From Candidatus Delongbacteria bacterium (GTDB lineage: Bacteria > UBA4055), in assembly GCA_028702975.1 (NCBI GenBank), contig JAQVNT010000038.1:1-10482 (forward strand): a stretch of DNA of 10,482 bases. Direction: 5' to 3'. Below the pieces are notes generated by a model. That model was not told where the DNA came from. It searched no databases and saw nothing but the letters and a program-made list of their open reading frames with translations. The translations under genes and the position numbers were made by a program. Of the stretch, positions 1 through 7,500 are shown piece by piece. Every line of letters begins with the position of its first letter. Position 1 is the first letter of the stretch.

Positions 1-2886
1 TTCAAAGTATTTTTGAACGAAGATCCGGCCGCTAAGGAAGTTTATGGAGCAGTTGTTGTAAAAGCGGGCAGTAATAATGATCCGGCCGATGCTACCGGTA
101 CCGCGCATTTTCTCGAGCATATGCTTTTTAAGGGTACGACAGTGATCGGAACTACGGATTACGAAAAGGAAAAAGTGTATCTCGACTCAATCAACATTTA
201 TTACGATCAGCTTGCACTGACGAAAGACGAGAAAAAAAGGCAGAAAATACAGCGGTTAATAAATAACCAGAGTGTGCAGGCTTCAAAATACGGGCTTCCA
301 AGCGAATTGGATAAACTTTTAAGAAGTATCGGTTCAACAGGCATAAACGCTTTTACTTCACCTGAGATCACTGCCTATCATAATTCTTTTCCGGTAAATC
401 AGCTTGAAAGATGGCTTAAATTATACAGCGACCGTTTTCAAAATCCGGTTTTTCGTTCGTTTCAGTCTGAGTCCGAGGTCATAATAGAAGAGAAAAACAG
501 GAAAATGGAAGGATTTATGTCAAGTTTGTATGAACTTGTATTAAAAAGTCTGTTCAAGCATCATCCTTTCGGAACACAGACTACCCTCGGTTCAGTCGAG
601 CATTTAAAAAATCCTTCGATTCGTAAGATGTATGAGTTTTATGACAATTATTATGTCGCGAACAATATGGCTTTGATACTTTCGGGAAATTTTAATCCTG
701 AAACAGCCATGCCGCTAATAACAAAAGAATTTTCAAAACTTAGAACCGGTAAAGTTCCTGATCCGCCCGAAATCAAGGAGACCATATTCAATAAAAGAGA
801 AGTGGTTAAAGTCAGATATACGCCGGTGAGGGCATTAATACTGGGTTATAAGACTGTTTCTGAAACTCATCCTGACAGAGTAGCGATCGAAGTTATGCTC
901 AGTATGCTTTTTAACGAATCCGGAACGGGAACTCTAAACAAACTGCAGGCTGACGGAAAAATTCTTGGAGCAGGATGTATGAATTTCACTCAAAAAGAAG
1001 AAGGCGCCGCAGTATTATTTGTTATTCCAAAAATGTTTATTCAGTTTTTCAGTACAGCGGAAAAGTACCTACTTGATGAAATTGAAAAAATAAAAAACGG
1101 CGAATTTTCAGACAATGATCTAAGTATCGTTAAAAATGAAGGATACAGGAATATACAGCTCATGACAGAAAGTTCTTATGGCAGAGTCAGAGGTATGATG
1201 AGTGCTTTATCAATGGAAATGACATGGGATGAATTTCTAAATTCAATTGACGAGTATAAGAGCATCGGAAGAGAAGATATTATGAGGGTCGCACGAAAAT
1301 ATTTTGGAGAAAATCACCTTGCTTTATACTCAAGAACAGGTTTCCCGGAAAAAGAAAAAGTTCCTAAATCAGGTTATAAACCAGTCGTTACAGAACAAAA
1401 AGAAGAATCAGAATACGCGATAAAGTTTAAGGCTGAAAAGGTTGCCGGAACTTCACCGGTATTTTTAGATTTCGACAACGATGCAGAATTGTCAGAAATC
1501 AACGAAAGTAACAGGCTTTATGTAACAAAAAACGAAATAAATGATATTTTTACTCTTAAAGTCGAATATTCCGTGGGGAGTGAAAGTCTAAAATACCTTG
1601 AACTCGTACCGCGAATTCTTCCTTATGTGGGTACAGATAAATTTAATTCCGAGGATTTGAGGGAAGAGTTTGGCATGCTCGGTTTGTCGCATTGGGCAAG
1701 TGTAGAAGATCAGAGGTTCACGATAACATTTACAGGGATTGAGGCAAACCTGGAAAAATCTTTACAACTTATCGATCACGCTGTAAATAATTGTACCGCG
1801 GATAAAAAAGCATTAAATATCCTCAGAGAAGAGATAAATCTTGAAAGAAAAGGTATGGATGATGATTCTGAATTTTTGGGTATGGCATTACGCGAATATG
1901 TAAGATTTGGAGAGAACTCGGATAATTTAAAGAGAATTTCAAAAAAAGAGCTGAAAGAATTAAATCCTGAAGATCTGACGGATGTTTTAAAGGAAGCTGT
2001 AAATTATAACGCTGTCTGGCATTATGCAGGAAATGAACCGTCTGAAAGCATAAAAGAACTGATCCGCACAAATATTTCCCTTTCAGACAGTAGAAAAGAA
2101 ACAAAACTTAAGGTGAAGGAAAACATTGTTTCAGAAGAAAATGTCATATATTTGCTTCACGACAAAAAGGCAATCCAAAGCCAGATCTATTTTATTGTAA
2201 ATTCAGAAGATTATTATTCATCTCCGGCGCTTGATGCACAAATTAAAATATTTAACAATTATATAGACGGCAGCCTGTCCGGGATAATTTTCCAGGAAGT
2301 GAGGGAATACAGATCTTTGGCTTATGCAACTGCAGGAAGATTCAACCAGCCTCAAATTCAGGGTTATCCGGGATTATTTTGGGCTTATGTCGGAACTCAG
2401 CCCGATAAAGCTACCGAAGCAGTTGAAGTCGTGAATAACATAATTACAGACATGCCTCAGCGGGCAGAAAGGATTGACGATATAAAGATTCTTTTAAAAA
2501 ACAGTGCATCAGCCGAATATCCGGCTTTTAGAGATATTTCTACAACGATAGATAATTACCGTCAAAGAGGTTACAACTACCTGCCTCTGATAGCTGAGTA
2601 TGCAATGTATGATTCGATAAGCTTTTCTTATATTATTGATTTTTATGAGAAGTACATTAAAAACAAGCCTGTAATTATTGCACTCTACGGCGATAAGTCC
2701 CGAATGGATCTGCAGAAACTGGCTGAATTTGGAAAAATCGTCGAATTAAAGAAAAGCGACATACTGAAGGTAGAAACCAGTATGTTATCGAAGTTCGGTC
2801 TGCCGGCAGGTATTATTATAGCCATTCTTTTGATATTACTGGTCAGGTTCAAAATCAAAAAGAAGAAAAAGCACCTTGTGATTTAG
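1..2886 (+). CDS. M16 family zinc metallopeptidase, 5'-truncated by window edge, with C-terminal membrane anchor
   Basis: The frame is open from base 1 to the TAG at 2884-2886 (961 codons visible), so the true start lies upstream; the TTG at 13 is an internal Leu. Counting from base 1, residues 36-40 are HFLEH, the M16 (pitrilysin/insulinase) zinc-binding and catalytic HxxEH motif. The third zinc ligand is probably Glu163 or Glu164, in SEVIIEEK. A charged, helical insertion of about 50 residues lies between LFKGT and GSTGINAFTS; similar insertions occur in M16 proteins of Bacteroidota-like bacteria. The second M16 half has no HxxEH, as is normal. Its C-terminal part contains QEVREYRSLAYA, which resembles the M16_C substrate-binding region. 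The last ~28 residues are a hydrophobic helix (about 16 residues, GLPAGIIIAILLILLV) followed by RFKIKKKKK, which suggests an inner-membrane anchor with a cytoplasmic tail and a periplasmic protease body. That topology is inferred, because the N-terminal signal is outside the window. Substrate unknown. Confidence 0.93.
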   Translation, partial: FKVFLNEDPAAKEVYGAVVVKAGSNNDPADATGTAHFLEHMLFKGTTVIGTTDYEKEKVYLDSINIYYDQLALTKDEKKRQKIQRLINNQSVQASKYGLPSELDKLLRSIGSTGINAFTSPEITAYHNSFPVNQLERWLKLYSDRFQNPVFRSFQSESEVIIEEKNRKMEGFMSSLYELVLKSLFKHHPFGTQTTLGSVEHLKNPSIRKMYEFYDNYYVANNMALILSGNFNPETAMPLITKEFSKLRTGKVPDPPEIKETIFNKREVVKVRYTPVRALILGYKTVSETHPDRVAIEVMLSMLFNESGTGTLNKLQADGKILGAGCMNFTQKEEGAAVLFVIPKMFIQFFSTAEKYLLDEIEKIKNGEFSDNDLSIVKNEGYRNIQLMTESSYGRVRGMMSALSMEMTWDEFLNSIDEYKSIGREDIMRVARKYFGENHLALYSRTGFPEKEKVPKSGYKPVVTEQKEESEYAIKFKAEKVAGTSPVFLDFDNDAELSEINESNRLYVTKNEINDIFTLKVEYSVGSESLKYLELVPRILPYVGTDKFNSEDLREEFGMLGLSHWASVEDQRFTITFTGIEANLEKSLQLIDHAVNNCTADKKALNILREEINLERKGMDDDSEFLGMALREYVRFGENSDNLKRISKKELKELNPEDLTDVLKEAVNYNAVWHYAGNEPSESIKELIRTNISLSDSRKETKLKVKENIVSEENVIYLLHDKKAIQSQIYFIVNSEDYYSSPALDAQIKIFNNYIDGSLSGIIFQEVREYRSLAYATAGRFNQPQIQGYPGLFWAYVGTQPDKATEAVEVVNNIITDMPQRAERIDDIKILLKNSASAEYPAFRDISTTIDNYRQRGYNYLPLIAEYAMYDSISFSYIIDFYEKYIKNKPVIIALYGDKSRMDLQKLAEFGKIVELKKSDILKVETSMLSKFGLPAGIIIAILLILLVRFKIKKKKKHLVI

Positions 2887-2906
2887 ATGTAAAATCGTAA
2901 AGTGGA

Positions 2907-2937
2907 CTTGTTGGTTTCTGAATTGAATTTAATTTTG
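2907..2937 (+). promoter_or_regulatory. Candidate Bacteroidota-type promoter upstream of the propeller array
   Basis: CTTG (2907-2910), a 19-base spacer, then TAATTTTG (2930-2937). This fits the Bacteroidota sigma-ABfr consensus TTTG-N19-TAnnTTTG with one mismatch. The predicted start would be near 2944, giving a leader of about 95 bases. It is meaningful only if the host is Bacteroidota-like, and AT-rich gaps produce such matches by chance. Confidence 0.22.
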
Positions 2938-2964
2938 AAATTAGCGGAAAAACTGAATTTACTC

Positions 2965-3016
2965 TTGCATAAATATCATTTCCTAGTTACAATTAGAGTG
3001 TAGCAACATATATAAT
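2965..3016 (+). promoter_or_regulatory. Candidate sigma70-type promoter(s) of the propeller array
   Basis: TTGCAT (2965-2970) and TACAAT (2988-2993) are separated by exactly 17 bases. The -10 matches TATAAT at 5 of 6 positions and the -35 matches at its TTG. This predicts a transcript start near 3000 and a leader of about 39 bases before the ATG at 3039. A perfect TATAAT also lies at 3011-3016, but it has no recognisable -35 and would start transcription at the ribosome-binding site. The 152-base gap shows no GC-rich hairpin, so I see no terminator for the peptidase gene here. Confidence 0.3.
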
Positions 3017-3038
3017 TATCAAAAGTAGGATTGAGAGG

Positions 3039-3095
3039 ATGAAAGTTCTGAGGTATCTGGTCATTTTATCGGCAGCATTATTTGTTTTAAGCTGC
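3039..3095 (+). repeat. Signal-peptide cassette A, copy 1
   Basis: These 19 codons (start to lipobox Cys) match the copy at 8723-8779 at 52 of 57 bases. The first 34 bases are identical to those at 6324-6357. Just upstream, TATCAAAAGT (3017-3026) is also shared with 8702-8711. The match is much closer than that of the mature coding regions. Confidence 0.85.
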
Positions 3096-4106
3096 GCGAA
3101 AGATAATCAGGATATCCCGCAAAAGAAAGTTACACTGACTAAGCTTTACACGATCGAAGGATTCCCGGAAGGTGCAGATTCTGTGGAGACTTTTACTGTG
3201 GGCTATTCGTTACAAATAGATAAAAACGGATACTTGTATATACTTGACGAGAAATCGGGATCAATCAAAGTTTTCGACAACAAAGGGGATTTCTCTTCAA
3301 ACATCTCAAAAAGAGGCATGGGGCCGGACGAACTGGAAAACGGAGATACTTTTTATATTCATAACGATACCGTTTTTGTATTTGATAATAGGGTGAAAAT
3401 TAAGAAATTCTTTAAGGGCGGTGAATATATATCAACAAAGGTTCTTGCCCCGGAATTGATGTTTGTGCCTTTAAGTTTCTCTGTCTTGAATGATTCGACA
3501 CTTATCGGGCGGGTAAATACCTACAAACGAACAGACGAAAACGTGGAAATATCGCTTGAACTGGCAATTTTTGATAAAGAATTCAATAAAATTGAAGTTC
3601 TTGCAGAACCCAAGATAAAATATCCCACAGAATTTTATAAAATAGAGTTGGCTCATACCCTGCATTCATACAATGATGAATATATTTTTACAGCACAGAT
3701 GAGTAAATCTGAATACAAGATCAAAATGTTTTCACACAGAGGGGAGTTCAAAGGGAACATCGTACAGAATTACGCAAAGAAAAGATATACAGAATCGGAA
3801 ATGCAACGGATTAAAGATTTTGTACCTGAAACCAGTGATCATTTTGACTACTATTTTGATTATAAACCTGCAGTTTTTGAGATATCGAACGACAAAAAAG
3901 GCAGATTGTGGGTTCAGAGGAGTAACGGAATTTACGGCAGCGATATTGTTTATGACATTTTTGAGAACGGTGATAAGACAACGGAATTTATTTATAAAAA
4001 TGACGGCAGCAAAGAATTCGAGAAGTCAGTTTATCTAAAAGACCGTCTTTATATCGTCGATCATTCAAACAACCTGATCGAAGTCTATGAGTATAAAATT
4101 GAGTGA
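3039..4106 (+). CDS. 6-bladed beta-propeller lipoprotein, paralogue 1 (divergent)
   Basis: 355 residues. The N-terminus MKVLRYLVILS leads to a lipobox ending VLSC, with Cys19 as the predicted lipidated residue and no Asp at +2, so outer-membrane sorting is likely by the E. coli rule. The mature part is repeated beta-strand blades, for example IDKNGYLYILDEKSGSIKVF at about 60-79. The family signature GxGPGEF is present only as GMGPDEL (93-99), where Asp replaces the second Gly. The closing-blade motif KKGRLWV is at 286-292. The end is VYEYKIE, three residues beyond the VYEY at which the close paralogues stop. The ATG follows AGTAGGATTGAGAGG, so AGGA at 3027-3030 is the likely ribosome-binding site. 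It is the first gene of the array, and its stop overlaps a possible GTG start of the next gene. Propeller domains of this type are thought to bind ligands or partner proteins; the actual role is unknown. Confidence 0.9.
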   Translation: MKVLRYLVILSAALFVLSCAKDNQDIPQKKVTLTKLYTIEGFPEGADSVETFTVGYSLQIDKNGYLYILDEKSGSIKVFDNKGDFSSNISKRGMGPDELENGDTFYIHNDTVFVFDNRVKIKKFFKGGEYISTKVLAPELMFVPLSFSVLNDSTLIGRVNTYKRTDENVEISLELAIFDKEFNKIEVLAEPKIKYPTEFYKIELAHTLHSYNDEYIFTAQMSKSEYKIKMFSHRGEFKGNIVQNYAKKRYTESEMQRIKDFVPETSDHFDYYFDYKPAVFEISNDKKGRLWVQRSNGIYGSDIVYDIFENGDKTTEFIYKNDGSKEFEKSVYLKDRLYIVDHSNNLIEVYEYKIE

Positions 4107-4117
4107 TACAAAACAAA

Positions 4118-5227
4118 ATGAAAAGAATACTATTTCTAATAATCACCACCATGATCCTGATTAGCTGCACAGACAAAAATGACAATTTGTCAGGAGCGAA
4201 CGGCATAAGTGTTCCCGTTCTGAAGCCGCAGGTAAAACTGATAATTTCAGGATACGAAGAAAATAAGCAGGATATTTTACATTTTGATCTGAAATACTTC
4301 TGTGTTGACAGCAAAAAAAACATCTATCTTCTTAACCAAAAAACTTCAGAAGTACTAAGCTATGACTTAAACGGGAATTATATCGGGAAATTTGGCAATA
4401 AGGGAGCAGGACCGGGCGAATTCGGTTCTGCAATCGATTTTTACTGCGCTGAAGATACCGTTTGTGTGTATGATTTCGACACCAGAAGAATCTTAAAATT
4501 TTATAACAACAAGTTTGTTAATTCTAAATTACTTAACTATTCAATACCATTGCACGACATTACTCCTATTGGAGAAGGACAATTTGCTGCAATTTACTTA
4601 GATACGAGCAAAATAATGAGTCAAGATATTGGCAACATGAATTTAGTGCTTCTGGATAATAGTTTGAGAATAATCAAACAAATACAGTTGCATGAAATTT
4701 CGAAAGCTAAAGAAATAAACGGAGTGCCAAACTTAAATCTTCTTGATTTTAAAGTCCCTTTTGCAGTAAATGACAGTCTTATTTACATAGCTGAAACTTC
4801 AAGGAATAAATACGAAATAAAAATATTCGACCACAGCGGAGTTTTAAAGAATACTATAAAAAAGAAATATAGAAAAATTGAGCTGAACAAGGATGAAGTT
4901 GATAGATTAAATGAAATACTCGCAGGCACAAGGCAATATGGCGGTAATTCCGGACTTGCAAAAGACAAGAATGCAATAAATGCATTGTTCGTAGATAAAT
5001 ATGGTTCTTTGTTGTCATTTAATTCTGTTTTCAGATCTAATGAAGAAAATAAAGATAAGTTGTTTGTTGATTATTTCCAAAACGATTCCTTAATTGTCAG
5101 CACTGTAGTAGAGAATTTCATTCGAGGAGAGGACTTGATGTATTTCAACTGTCAGATTAAATTCGTTGATGATCTGATCTATGTGCTTGATATTGAAAAT
5201 TCAAAGCTGGCAGTATATGACTATTAA
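4118..5227 (+). CDS. 6-bladed beta-propeller lipoprotein, paralogue 2
   Basis: 369 residues from the ATG at 4118. The signal peptide MKRILFLIITTMILISC has a lipobox ending ISC with Cys17. A GTG at 4103 in the same frame would add five residues and overlap the previous stop as GTGA, the arrangement typical of translational coupling. I prefer the ATG because it gives a standard lysine-start signal peptide, but neither start has a strong ribosome-binding site. The signature is FGNKGAGPGEF at 92-102; DKYGSLL at 293-299 is the degenerate closing-blade motif, lacking the usual Trp. The segment KYEIKIFDHSG (231-241) followed by IKKKYRKI is the blade and linker pattern seen in all paralogues. The end is LAVYDY. 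After NGI the mature N-terminus lacks the RIT...ADSTFRIELKEV module found in paralogues 3, 5 and 6, so this is an older or differently derived copy. Several non-lipobox Cys residues (62, 110, 116, 345) set it apart. Ligand unknown. Confidence 0.89.
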   Translation: MKRILFLIITTMILISCTDKNDNLSGANGISVPVLKPQVKLIISGYEENKQDILHFDLKYFCVDSKKNIYLLNQKTSEVLSYDLNGNYIGKFGNKGAGPGEFGSAIDFYCAEDTVCVYDFDTRRILKFYNNKFVNSKLLNYSIPLHDITPIGEGQFAAIYLDTSKIMSQDIGNMNLVLLDNSLRIIKQIQLHEISKAKEINGVPNLNLLDFKVPFAVNDSLIYIAETSRNKYEIKIFDHSGVLKNTIKKKYRKIELNKDEVDRLNEILAGTRQYGGNSGLAKDKNAINALFVDKYGSLLSFNSVFRSNEENKDKLFVDYFQNDSLIVSTVVENFIRGEDLMYFNCQIKFVDDLIYVLDIENSKLAVYDY

Positions 5228-5231
5228 AAGC

Positions 5232-5236
5232 GAGGA
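5232..5236 (+). promoter_or_regulatory. Ribosome-binding site setting the start at 5241
   Basis: GAGGA sits four bases before the ATG at 5241. Other in-frame starts are an ATG at 5181, inside the previous gene, and an ATG at 5259, preceded only by GAAAGAATTGAAA. This site favours 5241. Confidence 0.55.
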
Positions 5237-5240
5237 TAAA

Positions 5241-6308
5241 ATGAAGAAAGAATTGAAAATGAAACTCACAAAAATAATAATCCCGATTGTGTTTACTTTG
5301 CTGATAGTATTCAGCTGCACCAAGAAAGAAGCCACCTACAAACAGTACGACCTAAACGGAATCAGGATAACAGAAAATTCAACTACTCCGGCTGACTCAA
5401 CATTCAGGATCGAGCTTAAAGAAGTCGGGTTCATTGACATGGAGAATGAGACTGATTCAAACCGTTATATCAGCATGATAGCAAATATCGATATTGACAG
5501 CGAAGGTAATTTATATATCATGGATATTATGAAGCGCATAATTCATAAATACGATAAGAACTGCAATTTCGTCAAAACATTCGGAAGAATGGGGAATGGT
5601 CCGGGAGAATTCGAATATCCGGGAACGATCAATGTCAGAAAGGACTCGATTTTTATACCTAATTTAACCACTCTTCAGATTATCAAGTATGATACTGACG
5701 GTAATTTTATAGTGAATAAAAGAATGAACGATGTCAGCAAGTTCCCTTCTTATCCCAAAAAGTTCGGGAAGAGATATGTCAGCGAGTCAATAAATATCTT
5801 ACCTGATGAAGAAAAAGGAATCGTAATGTATGAAGATATAAATCTCTATGACAGCCGGTTCAACTTCATCAAATATCTTTATAAGAACGAATATTATGCG
5901 AACGCAGGCGAAACGGACGAACTCGTTGAAAAAGCGCTTGTAATTACTTTTAACGACAGCCTGTTATATGTGTATGAAAAAAGTATAGACAAATATCAGA
6001 TCGATGTATTTGATAATGAAGGTATAAAGGTCGGAGAAATAAGAAAAAATTATAGAAGAATTAAAGATACACATGATTCCTATGTTCATTCCGTTACAAG
6101 TATGGTCACTGACAAATACGGTAGGCTCTGGGTCAGTGTTTATGACGAGTCGAACCCGAAGAAGTATGTTTACGAAGTTTTTGATAACGATATATTCATC
6201 AACAGAGTTGTTTTGGAGATTGAGGAAGGATATTACAGATATTTCGTTGAGGATAAGCTGGTAGCTGTCAACAGAGATAATAATAATGTTAAAGTTTATG
6301 AGTACTAA
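5241..6308 (+). CDS. 6-bladed beta-propeller lipoprotein, paralogue 3
   Basis: 355 residues from the ATG at 5241. The hydrophobic segment KIIIPIVFTLLIVFSC places the lipidated Cys at 26. The mature N-terminus TKKEATYKQYDLNGIRIT, then PADSTFRIELKEVGFIDMEN (50-69), is shared almost word for word with paralogue 6. The signature is FGRMGNGPGEF (114-124), and FPSYPKKFG (168-176) is identical in paralogue 6. DKYGRLWV (291-298) marks the last blade, followed by YEVFDNDIFINRVVL. The protein ends NNNVKVYEY. It begins 13 bases after the previous stop, so the two are almost certainly co-transcribed. Together with paralogues 5 and 6 it forms a recently duplicated subgroup. Predicted outer-membrane lipoprotein with a binding rather than catalytic role; no catalytic motif was seen. 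Confidence 0.91.
   Translation: MKKELKMKLTKIIIPIVFTLLIVFSCTKKEATYKQYDLNGIRITENSTTPADSTFRIELKEVGFIDMENETDSNRYISMIANIDIDSEGNLYIMDIMKRIIHKYDKNCNFVKTFGRMGNGPGEFEYPGTINVRKDSIFIPNLTTLQIIKYDTDGNFIVNKRMNDVSKFPSYPKKFGKRYVSESINILPDEEKGIVMYEDINLYDSRFNFIKYLYKNEYYANAGETDELVEKALVITFNDSLLYVYEKSIDKYQIDVFDNEGIKVGEIRKNYRRIKDTHDSYVHSVTSMVTDKYGRLWVSVYDESNPKKYVYEVFDNDIFINRVVLEIEEGYYRYFVEDKLVAVNRDNNNVKVYEY
5316..5447 (+). repeat. Mature N-terminal module (NGIRIT...FRIELKEV), copy 1
   Basis: This segment codes for the lipobox Cys through IDMEN. It closely matches 8777-8908 at DNA level, including ATTGACATGGAGAATG, and less closely matches 7558-7668. The stretch TTCAGGATCGAGCT is identical in all three. It is attached to different signal-peptide types in the three genes. 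Confidence 0.8.
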
Positions 6309-6311
6309 AAT

Positions 6312-6380
6312 TGGAGGAAAAGGATGAAAGTTCTGAGGTATCTGGTCATTTTATCGGTAGTATTATTGGGGGTCGGCTGC
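6312..6380 (+). repeat. Signal-peptide cassette A, copy 2, with shared ribosome-binding site
   Basis: From 6312 to 6334 the sequence, including TGGAGGAAAAGGATG, is identical to 8711-8733. From 6324 to 6357 it is identical to the first 34 bases of the gene at 3039. Similarity falls off before the lipobox Cys codon at 6378-6380. Confidence 0.85.
6313..6318 (+). promoter_or_regulatory. Strong ribosome-binding site for paralogue 4
   Basis: GGAGGA ends five bases before the ATG at 6324. It is one of the clearest Shine-Dalgarno sequences in the window and is repeated at 8712-8717 before paralogue 6. Confidence 0.7.
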
Positions 6381-7472
6381 GGTAAAAAAGCTGATAATTT
6401 TACGGTTGAGGAATCTAATGGAATATCATATTTTAAAAACACAGAAGTGCAGAATGATACTTCAGCCAAACTTGACTTAAAGAAAGTGTTTACGATCAAT
6501 GCGGACGCTCAATCAGATTCTACAGCAAGAATAAAATCACCTGCTTTGATAATAGAGGATAAAGATCAAAATATTTATGTACTTGATTCTAGAGCAAGTG
6601 ATATTAAAAAGTTTAATAATCTGGGTGAATTTCAAAAAACAATTGGCAGAGAAGGGCAAGGTCCGGGTGAGTTTCAATATCCTGCAATAATGTTTATTTG
6701 TAATGATACTCTTAAAGTTTATACTCAATCAAGAAAGCTTGCCAAGTTTAATTTGGATGGTGAGTTTTACTATGAGAAAATTATAAATAGTTTATTCTTT
6801 CAAAATGGTAAATTATCGCCGGATGGCAAGAAGTCAGCATATTATTATTTGAGAATGGGCGTAGGAGATAATAATGACGAAATAAGATTTGGTTTATCAG
6901 TGCTTGATATTATTGAAGTCAAAGAGAAAAGTCCGATTAATAGTATTCAGTTTACATTAGCAGAATTTATGGCAAGGAAATTTACTACTGCAGATAACAT
7001 GGTGCCTTTTTGTGTCGGAGGTGATCATGTATTTCTGGCAGATAAATCAGATTATCAGTACAAGTTCATAGCTTATGATTTTGAAGGAAAGAAAAAATCT
7101 GAGATTAAAAAAGCGTATAAAAAGATCAGATATGATGAAAGCGAGAAATCAGAGTATATAGAGAATGCAAAGAAAAAACCCCATACAGGAGAGATCATAG
7201 TGCCGACAAATAAAAACTCCATTCAGGAAATTTACTCGGATAAATACGGAAGAGTTCTTGTGATACCCAGTGTAGACAGAAATATTGATAAGGAAAGTAA
7301 CTATATTGATATTTTTAAGGATGGGATATTTCTGAACAGAGTTGAATATACTCCAGAAAATGAAAATGCTAATGGAGCGCTTTGGGAGACAAATGGAGAG
7401 GTTCATTTCTCCGGAACAAGGATGTATTTCGTTAATAGTGAAGATTTGAGCATTGATGTTTATGATTACTAA
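6324..7472 (+). CDS. 6-bladed beta-propeller lipoprotein, paralogue 4
   Basis: 382 residues, the longest of the six. The signal peptide MKVLRYLVILS is shared with paralogues 1 and 6, but the lipobox is GVGC (Cys19). The mature N-terminus keeps only an outline of the shared module: VEESNGI at 28-34, then NDTSAKLDLKKV in place of ADSTFRIELKEV. The signature is IGREGQGPGEF (107-117) followed by QYP, and DKYGRVLV (306-313) is the closing-blade motif. YQYKFIAYDFEGKKKSEIKKAYKKI (245-269) is the blade and linker pattern. The end is LSIDVYDY. The start follows the previous stop by 15 bases. Codon choice looks more AT-rich than in paralogues 3, 5 and 6, although the signal-peptide DNA is nearly identical to theirs, which suggests the 5' end was exchanged. 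Function beyond a binding propeller cannot be assigned. Confidence 0.9.
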   Translation: MKVLRYLVILSVVLLGVGCGKKADNFTVEESNGISYFKNTEVQNDTSAKLDLKKVFTINADAQSDSTARIKSPALIIEDKDQNIYVLDSRASDIKKFNNLGEFQKTIGREGQGPGEFQYPAIMFICNDTLKVYTQSRKLAKFNLDGEFYYEKIINSLFFQNGKLSPDGKKSAYYYLRMGVGDNNDEIRFGLSVLDIIEVKEKSPINSIQFTLAEFMARKFTTADNMVPFCVGGDHVFLADKSDYQYKFIAYDFEGKKKSEIKKAYKKIRYDESEKSEYIENAKKKPHTGEIIVPTNKNSIQEIYSDKYGRVLVIPSVDRNIDKESNYIDIFKDGIFLNRVEYTPENENANGALWETNGEVHFSGTRMYFVNSEDLSIDVYDY

Positions 7473-7487
7473 ATTGAGAATGAAAAA

Positions 7488-7493
7488 GGGAGA
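7488..7493 (+). promoter_or_regulatory. Ribosome-binding site setting the start at 7501
   Basis: GGGAGA ends seven bases before the ATG at 7501. The longer in-frame alternatives are an ATG at 7453, which overlaps the previous gene and adds MMFMITKLR, and an ATG at 7480, which adds MKKGELR before the signal peptide. Neither has a comparable site. Confidence 0.6.
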
Positions 7494-7500
7494 ATTGAGA

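Noticed and set aside
13..15. TTG as the start codon of the M16 peptidase
   Set aside because: The frame is open to base 1 and the HxxEH motif would lie only 32 residues from such a start, leaving no room for the first strands of the fold or a signal peptide. The gene is cut by the window edge.
1823..2104. 93-residue ORF on the - strand
   Set aside because: It lies wholly inside the M16 coding region, has no recognisable domain, and is best explained as a shadow of the real gene.
2887..2960. Rho-independent terminator after the M16 gene
   Set aside because: The AT-rich stretch has only weak A/T inverted pairs and no GC stem followed by a T run.
5181..5240. Upstream start for paralogue 3 (MCLILKIQSW...)
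   Set aside because: It overlaps the end of paralogue 2 and puts 20 extra residues ahead of a clear lipoprotein signal peptide; the ATG at 5241 has a GAGGA site.
7453..7500. Upstream starts for paralogue 5 (ATG at 7453 or 7480)
   Set aside because: They lack ribosome-binding sites and push the hydrophobic core away from the N-terminus; GGGAGA supports 7501.
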